A stretch of DNA of 64,000 bases, from NCBI RefSeq assembly GCF_017876625.1, contig NZ_JAGIOH010000001.1, positions 7,337,501 to 7,401,500 on the forward strand. The letters run 5' to 3'. Below are positions 60,758 to 64,000 of this stretch, piece after piece (the stretch's first letter is position 1; the number at the start of each line of letters is the position of its first letter). The notes under the pieces are model-generated. The model was not told the origin of the DNA and ran no database searches. It saw nothing but the letters and a program-made list of their open reading frames with translations. Both the position numbers and the translations under genes were made by a program. The DNA comes from Streptomyces syringium (GTDB lineage Bacteria > Actinomycetota > Actinomycetes > Streptomycetales > Streptomycetaceae).

Positions 60758-62261
60758 TCCCGTTCCCCCGATTCCCGCCCGGAGGTTCCTGCGGTGGGCG
60801 CGGCTGCCCACCCGGGCCCGTACCGCTCTCGCCGCGGGCGCCGCCGCCCTGATCCTCGCGGGCGTCGGCGCGTGGTGGCTGCACCACGACGTGTACACCA
60901 CCCAGATGACGGCTGCCCGCGGCCGTGCCTTGGCCCAGTCCCGCGCGGTCGCGGCGGAGTTCGCCCGCGTCCAGGCCAGGGACCGGGACGCCACCAGCGA
61001 CCTCATCGACGTGTGGCCGGTGGTGATCATCGGCCCGAGCGGTCCGTTCGCGTCCTGGCTCCCCGAGGCGTTCCCCGACACGGCCGGAACGCTCCCGCCC
61101 GCGCCCGCGTCGGCGCGACCCGGCTGGGGGACCTTCGTGCCGGTCCGCTTCGGCACGCCGGCCGCATCCTGCCGGCGGGACCCCTCGCTCACCACGTCCG
61201 GAGATCCCGCCCCCGACTGCCGCGCGAAAGCCGCGCCCTTGACCGGACAGACCCTGGACATGGCCGGCACCAGCGTGGAAATCCACACCCCCGGCTCCTC
61301 GACGGTCCCCGCGGGCCGTTACACCGTCTATGTCGCCGTCACCCGGACCGCGGCGGCCGAAGCAGCCGACGCGCTCATCCCGGCCCTGGCCGGCGCGGTC
61401 CCGCTGGCCGCTGTGATCGTCGCCCTCAGCGCCTGGGCGGCAACCGCCCGCGCCCTGCGCCCCGTCGAAGCCATCCGCACCCGCCTGGCCACCGTCGACC
61501 AGCCGGGCGCGGGCACCCGCGTCCCCGTCCCCGCGGCCGAGGACGAGATCACCCGCCTGGCCCGCACCACCAACCACACCCTCGACGTCCTCGACGCCCA
61601 CGCCCGACGCCAACGCCAATTCATCGCCGATGCCGCCCACGAACTGCGCAGCCCCGTCACCGGCCTGCGCGCCACCCTCGAAGTCGCCCTCACCCACCCC
61701 CAACGGCCCGGCGCCCTCACCAACGCCCTCCAGGCCACGACCGGACTGCAGCACCTCGTCGACGACCTCCTCACCCTCGCCCGCCTCGACAACGCCCCCA
61801 CCTCACCGGCGGCCGGGACCCGGGTCGACCTCACCGACCTCACGCAAGAACTCCTCGTCGAACTTCCTCACACCCACCCCGGGGCCACCCCACGTCTCAC
61901 CCTCCATGCCCCCGACGACCCCGTCACCGTCCCGGGCGACCGTGACCAACTGCGCCGCCTGCTGCGCAACCTCCTCGACAACGCGGCCCGCCACGCCGAC
62001 ACCCAGGTCACCGTCACCCTCGACGCCCGGCCCGGATGGGTGGAATGCACCGTCCACAACGACGGCGATCCCGTCCCCGCGGCAGACCGTGAACGCATCT
62101 TCGAGCGCTTCACCCGTCTCGACGAAGCGCGTGCCCGCGACACCGGCGGCAGCGGCCTCGGTCTCGCCATCGCCCGGGACATCGCCCACCACCACCGGGG
62201 CACCCTCGCCGCCACGGCGACCGGTCACGGCGCGGCCTTCCTCCTCCGGCTCCCCCGCTAG
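60750..62261 (+). CDS. Membrane sensor histidine kinase
   Basis: This 503-residue kinase has two membrane segments (about 25-45 and 210-230) flanking an extracytoplasmic sensor of about 165 residues with two cysteines. A HAMP region, the H-box FIADAAHELRSPVTGL and HATPase motifs (NLLDNAARHAD, GSGLGLAIA) follow. It overlaps and presumably phosphorylates the upstream OmpR-type regulator. The 3' half is unusually rich in CAC/ACC codons. The ligand is unknown. Confidence 0.92.
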   Translation: MPDPVPPIPARRFLRWARLPTRARTALAAGAAALILAGVGAWWLHHDVYTTQMTAARGRALAQSRAVAAEFARVQARDRDATSDLIDVWPVVIIGPSGPFASWLPEAFPDTAGTLPPAPASARPGWGTFVPVRFGTPAASCRRDPSLTTSGDPAPDCRAKAAPLTGQTLDMAGTSVEIHTPGSSTVPAGRYTVYVAVTRTAAAEAADALIPALAGAVPLAAVIVALSAWAATARALRPVEAIRTRLATVDQPGAGTRVPVPAAEDEITRLARTTNHTLDVLDAHARRQRQFIADAAHELRSPVTGLRATLEVALTHPQRPGALTNALQATTGLQHLVDDLLTLARLDNAPTSPAAGTRVDLTDLTQELLVELPHTHPGATPRLTLHAPDDPVTVPGDRDQLRRLLRNLLDNAARHADTQVTVTLDARPGWVECTVHNDGDPVPAADRERIFERFTRLDEARARDTGGSGLGLAIARDIAHHHRGTLAATATGHGAAFLLRLPR

Positions 62262-62300
62262 CGGTGGTCGGCCGGACCGGGAATGCGGACCCGTTGCGGA

Positions 62301-62570
62301 TCAGTGCGTCAGATGCGCTTCCAGATGCGTGACCTCCTCGATGTCGACACCCGCCTTGTCGAGCAACTGGTGGGCGAGGTTGTTCAGCGCGCGGGCCGCG
62401 GCGACCTCCTCGCCGACCCGCTGCTGTCCGGGGTCGTCGGGGTGCCGGTGGGCGATTCCCTGGGCCATCAGCTCCGTCCCGTCGTGCAGGCGCAGCCGCA
62501 CGGCGGCCTGGGTCATGGCATCGACCTCACGGAACTCCATGTCGATGGCGCAGTCGACGATCGTCTCCAT
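62301..62570 (-). CDS. DUF1876 (dsRBD-like) protein
   Basis: This 89-residue protein has the DUF1876 pattern: METIVDCAIDMEFREVD, AAVRLRLHDG and a helical ARALNNLAHQLLDK. ATG 62570 follows GGAAG. Actinobacterial members often sit in stress or dormancy gene groups near universal stress proteins. Biochemical function is unknown. It lies 51 bp after the phosphoribosyltransferase fusion gene on the same strand. Confidence 0.82.
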   Translation of the reverse strand: METIVDCAIDMEFREVDAMTQAAVRLRLHDGTELMAQGIAHRHPDDPGQQRVGEEVAAARALNNLAHQLLDKAGVDIEEVTHLEAHLTH

Positions 62571-62613
62571 GGCGATCACTTCCCGTGTGTGCGTTGAGTT
62601 GTGCGCTTCTCGC

Positions 62614-62631
62614 GGGTCCCCTCAGGGGCCC
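62614..62631. promoter_or_regulatory. Imperfect GGGtCCCC/GGGGCCC inverted repeat
   Basis: This bulged palindrome spans the stop codon of the upstream gene and lies 44 bp before DUF1876. It could be an attenuating hairpin or a GGGnC-type operator. There is no T-run, so it is not a typical terminator. Confidence 0.3.
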
Positions 62632-63992
62632 GACGCGGTGGGTGCGGGCGGGGCCCGGTGGCCGCCGGAACCTCCGCCGAGGTGCCCGGTGAACCAGTCG
62701 CGGGCGAGTTCCGCGACGGCGTCGAGCGTTCCCGGCTCCTCGAAGAGGTGGGTGGCACCCGGCACGACCGCCAGTTGCCTCTCGCACGTCAACCGGTCCG
62801 CAGCCTGCCGGTTGAGGTCGAGCACGGTCTCGTCGTGGCCGCCGACCACGAGCAGGGTCGGCGCCGTGACCTCGGGCAGCCGCGGCCCGGCGAGGTCGGG
62901 GCGACCGCCCCGGGAGACCACCGCGGCGATGTCCGTCCCGGAGGCCGCCGCGTCGGCCGCCGCCCACAGGGCCGCCGCCGCGCCGGTACTCGCACCGAAG
63001 TAGCAGACGGGCGGGGGCGCCGGGCCGGGCGACTCGCGGCGCAGCCACCGTGTCACCTCCGTCAGCCGCCGGGCCAGGGGCTCCACAGCGAACACGTTCG
63101 CCCGGTCCTGCTCCTCGGCGGGGGTGAGGAGGTCGAAGAGGAGCGTGCCCAGCCCCGCCTCGGTGAGGACGCCCGCCACCGCGCGGTTGCGGGGGCTCAG
63201 CCGGCTGCTGCCGCTGCCGTGCGCGAAGACCACGAGACCGGGGGCGCCGGCCGGCAGGTCCAGATCACCGGCGAGCGTGACACGGCCGCCGTCCACCGGG
63301 ATCTCCAGCGGGCCCGGCACCGCCCGGGCGCCGCCCGGCCCGGGGTTGCCGGGCCGCTCCGCCGTGCTGCGCCGCAGCAGTTCGACGACTTCGTCGTCCG
63401 AGGTCTGGTCGAAGTCCCGGTACCACTCGCCGACCGCGGAGAAGCCCGCCGGTGTCGAGAGACAGACCAGCTCGTCCACTTCCGCACCGAGCGCCGTCAC
63501 CGCGTCCGGGGGCGCGACGGGCACGGCCAGCACCACCCGGGCGGCGCCGTGGGCCCGCGCCACCTGGCACGCGGCCGACGCCGTCGAGCCGGTGGCGATG
63601 CCGTCGTCGACCACGACCGCCGTACGGCCGTCCAGCGGGATGCGCGGCCGTCCGCCACGGAAGCGTTCCGCGCGCCGGACGAGCTCCGCCTCCTCGCTCC
63701 GCTGGACCTCGGCGAGATCCTCCTCGTCGACCCGGCTCATCCGGACGATGTCGTCACGTACGACGCGCACGCCCCCCTCGCCGATGGCGCCGAAGCCGAG
63801 CTCCCGGTGGTACGGCACGCCGAGCTTGCGGACGAGGATCACATCGAGCGGCGCGTGCAGCGCCCGGGCGACCTCGAAGGCCACGGGGACGCCGCCGCGC
63901 GGCAGGCCGAGCACGACCGGATGGTCCCCGCGCAGATACTCCAGCCGCTCCGCCAGTTGCCGCCCGGCATCCTCACGGTCGTCGAATCGCAT
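62622..63992 (-). CDS. Phosphoribosyltransferase / dienelactone-hydrolase-like fusion
   Basis: This is a 456-residue two-domain protein. The N-terminal phosphoribosyltransferase (about 1-215) has LGLPRGGVPVAFEVA and the PRPP loop VVVDDGIATGSTA. The C-terminal alpha/beta hydrolase (about 230-440) has VVFAHGSGSSR, a nucleophile region FGASTGAAAAL and a late GATHLF histidine. Ser in GASTG is the expected nucleophile. Such fusions recur in actinobacterial stress clusters; the reaction is not known. ATG 63992 (or GTG 63995) lies at the right edge, so upstream signals are not visible. Confidence 0.88.
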   Translation of the reverse strand: MRFDDREDAGRQLAERLEYLRGDHPVVLGLPRGGVPVAFEVARALHAPLDVILVRKLGVPYHRELGFGAIGEGGVRVVRDDIVRMSRVDEEDLAEVQRSEEAELVRRAERFRGGRPRIPLDGRTAVVVDDGIATGSTASAACQVARAHGAARVVLAVPVAPPDAVTALGAEVDELVCLSTPAGFSAVGEWYRDFDQTSDDEVVELLRRSTAERPGNPGPGGARAVPGPLEIPVDGGRVTLAGDLDLPAGAPGLVVFAHGSGSSRLSPRNRAVAGVLTEAGLGTLLFDLLTPAEEQDRANVFAVEPLARRLTEVTRWLRRESPGPAPPPVCYFGASTGAAAALWAAADAAASGTDIAAVVSRGGRPDLAGPRLPEVTAPTLLVVGGHDETVLDLNRQAADRLTCERQLAVVPGATHLFEEPGTLDAVAELARDWFTGHLGGGSGGHRAPPAPTASGP

Positions 63993-64000
63993 CACGCACC

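Noticed and set aside
1..64000. Mobile elements, CRISPR arrays, tRNA or rRNA genes
   Set aside because: I looked on both strands for transposase or integrase motifs, regular short repeats and tRNA-like T-loops and found none I could support.

Overview
This is a high-GC actinobacterial chromosome segment, almost certainly Streptomyces. The evidence is the strongly G/C-biased third codon positions, many GTG starts, AfsR/SARP-type regulators, rare TTA (bldA) codons confined to three genes, a monomeric NADP isocitrate dehydrogenase and two natural-product loci. I saw no tRNA, rRNA, CRISPR array, transposase or integrase.

Region 1 (1-22525) is the right-hand part of a hybrid type I PKS/NRPS cluster that continues off the left edge. 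It holds the tail of one PKS, a two-module PKS (docking-KS-AT-ACP-KS-degenerate AT-ACP-TE), a methyltransferase, a stand-alone condensation domain, a TTA-containing LuxR-type regulator (reverse strand), an MFS exporter, a TauD-type oxygenase coupled to an A-PCP protein predicted to load glutamine, a type II thioesterase, an MbtH protein, and an NRPS arranged PCP-C-PCP-C-A-PCP-TE. The two PCP-C units are recent duplicates. The terminal PKS modules have no reductive domains, and the last AT has lost its catalytic serine.

Region 2 (22531-34416) holds two large AfsR-like STAND regulators (each BTAD plus NB-ARC). The second follows a secreted bulb-lectin gene by 4 nt. It also has a methyltransferase, a small secreted protein, a secreted SMP-30-like propeller, and a NACHT membrane protein with matching RHIM/BASS-like amyloid-type motifs at both ends.

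Region 3 (34578-48383) looks mostly like core or adaptive physiology: isocitrate dehydrogenase, a flavohemoprotein, a DevR/DevS-like response regulator and GAF kinase, an Orn/Lys/Arg decarboxylase, a Pro/Ala-rich membrane-anchored surface protein, a CobQ/BioD-like ATPase with two TTA codons overlapping an MFS transporter, an unknown protein and an SCO6745/SalK-family protein.

Region 4 (48869-58566) is the most unusual part: an eight-gene, mostly overlapping operon encoding a Rieske oxygenase, a PaaA-like diiron protein, a radical SAM enzyme, a FAAL-ACP-KS megaenzyme with no AT, a free ACP, a thioesterase, a second ferritin-like diiron enzyme and a hotdog thioesterase. It reads as a compact pathway that activates a fatty acid, oxidises it heavily on a carrier protein, extends it once and releases it. 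I do not recognise it as a described pathway.

Region 5 (58582-63992) holds a GT4 glycosyltransferase, an OmpR-type two-component system, a DUF1876 protein and a phosphoribosyltransferase/dienelactone-hydrolase-like fusion.
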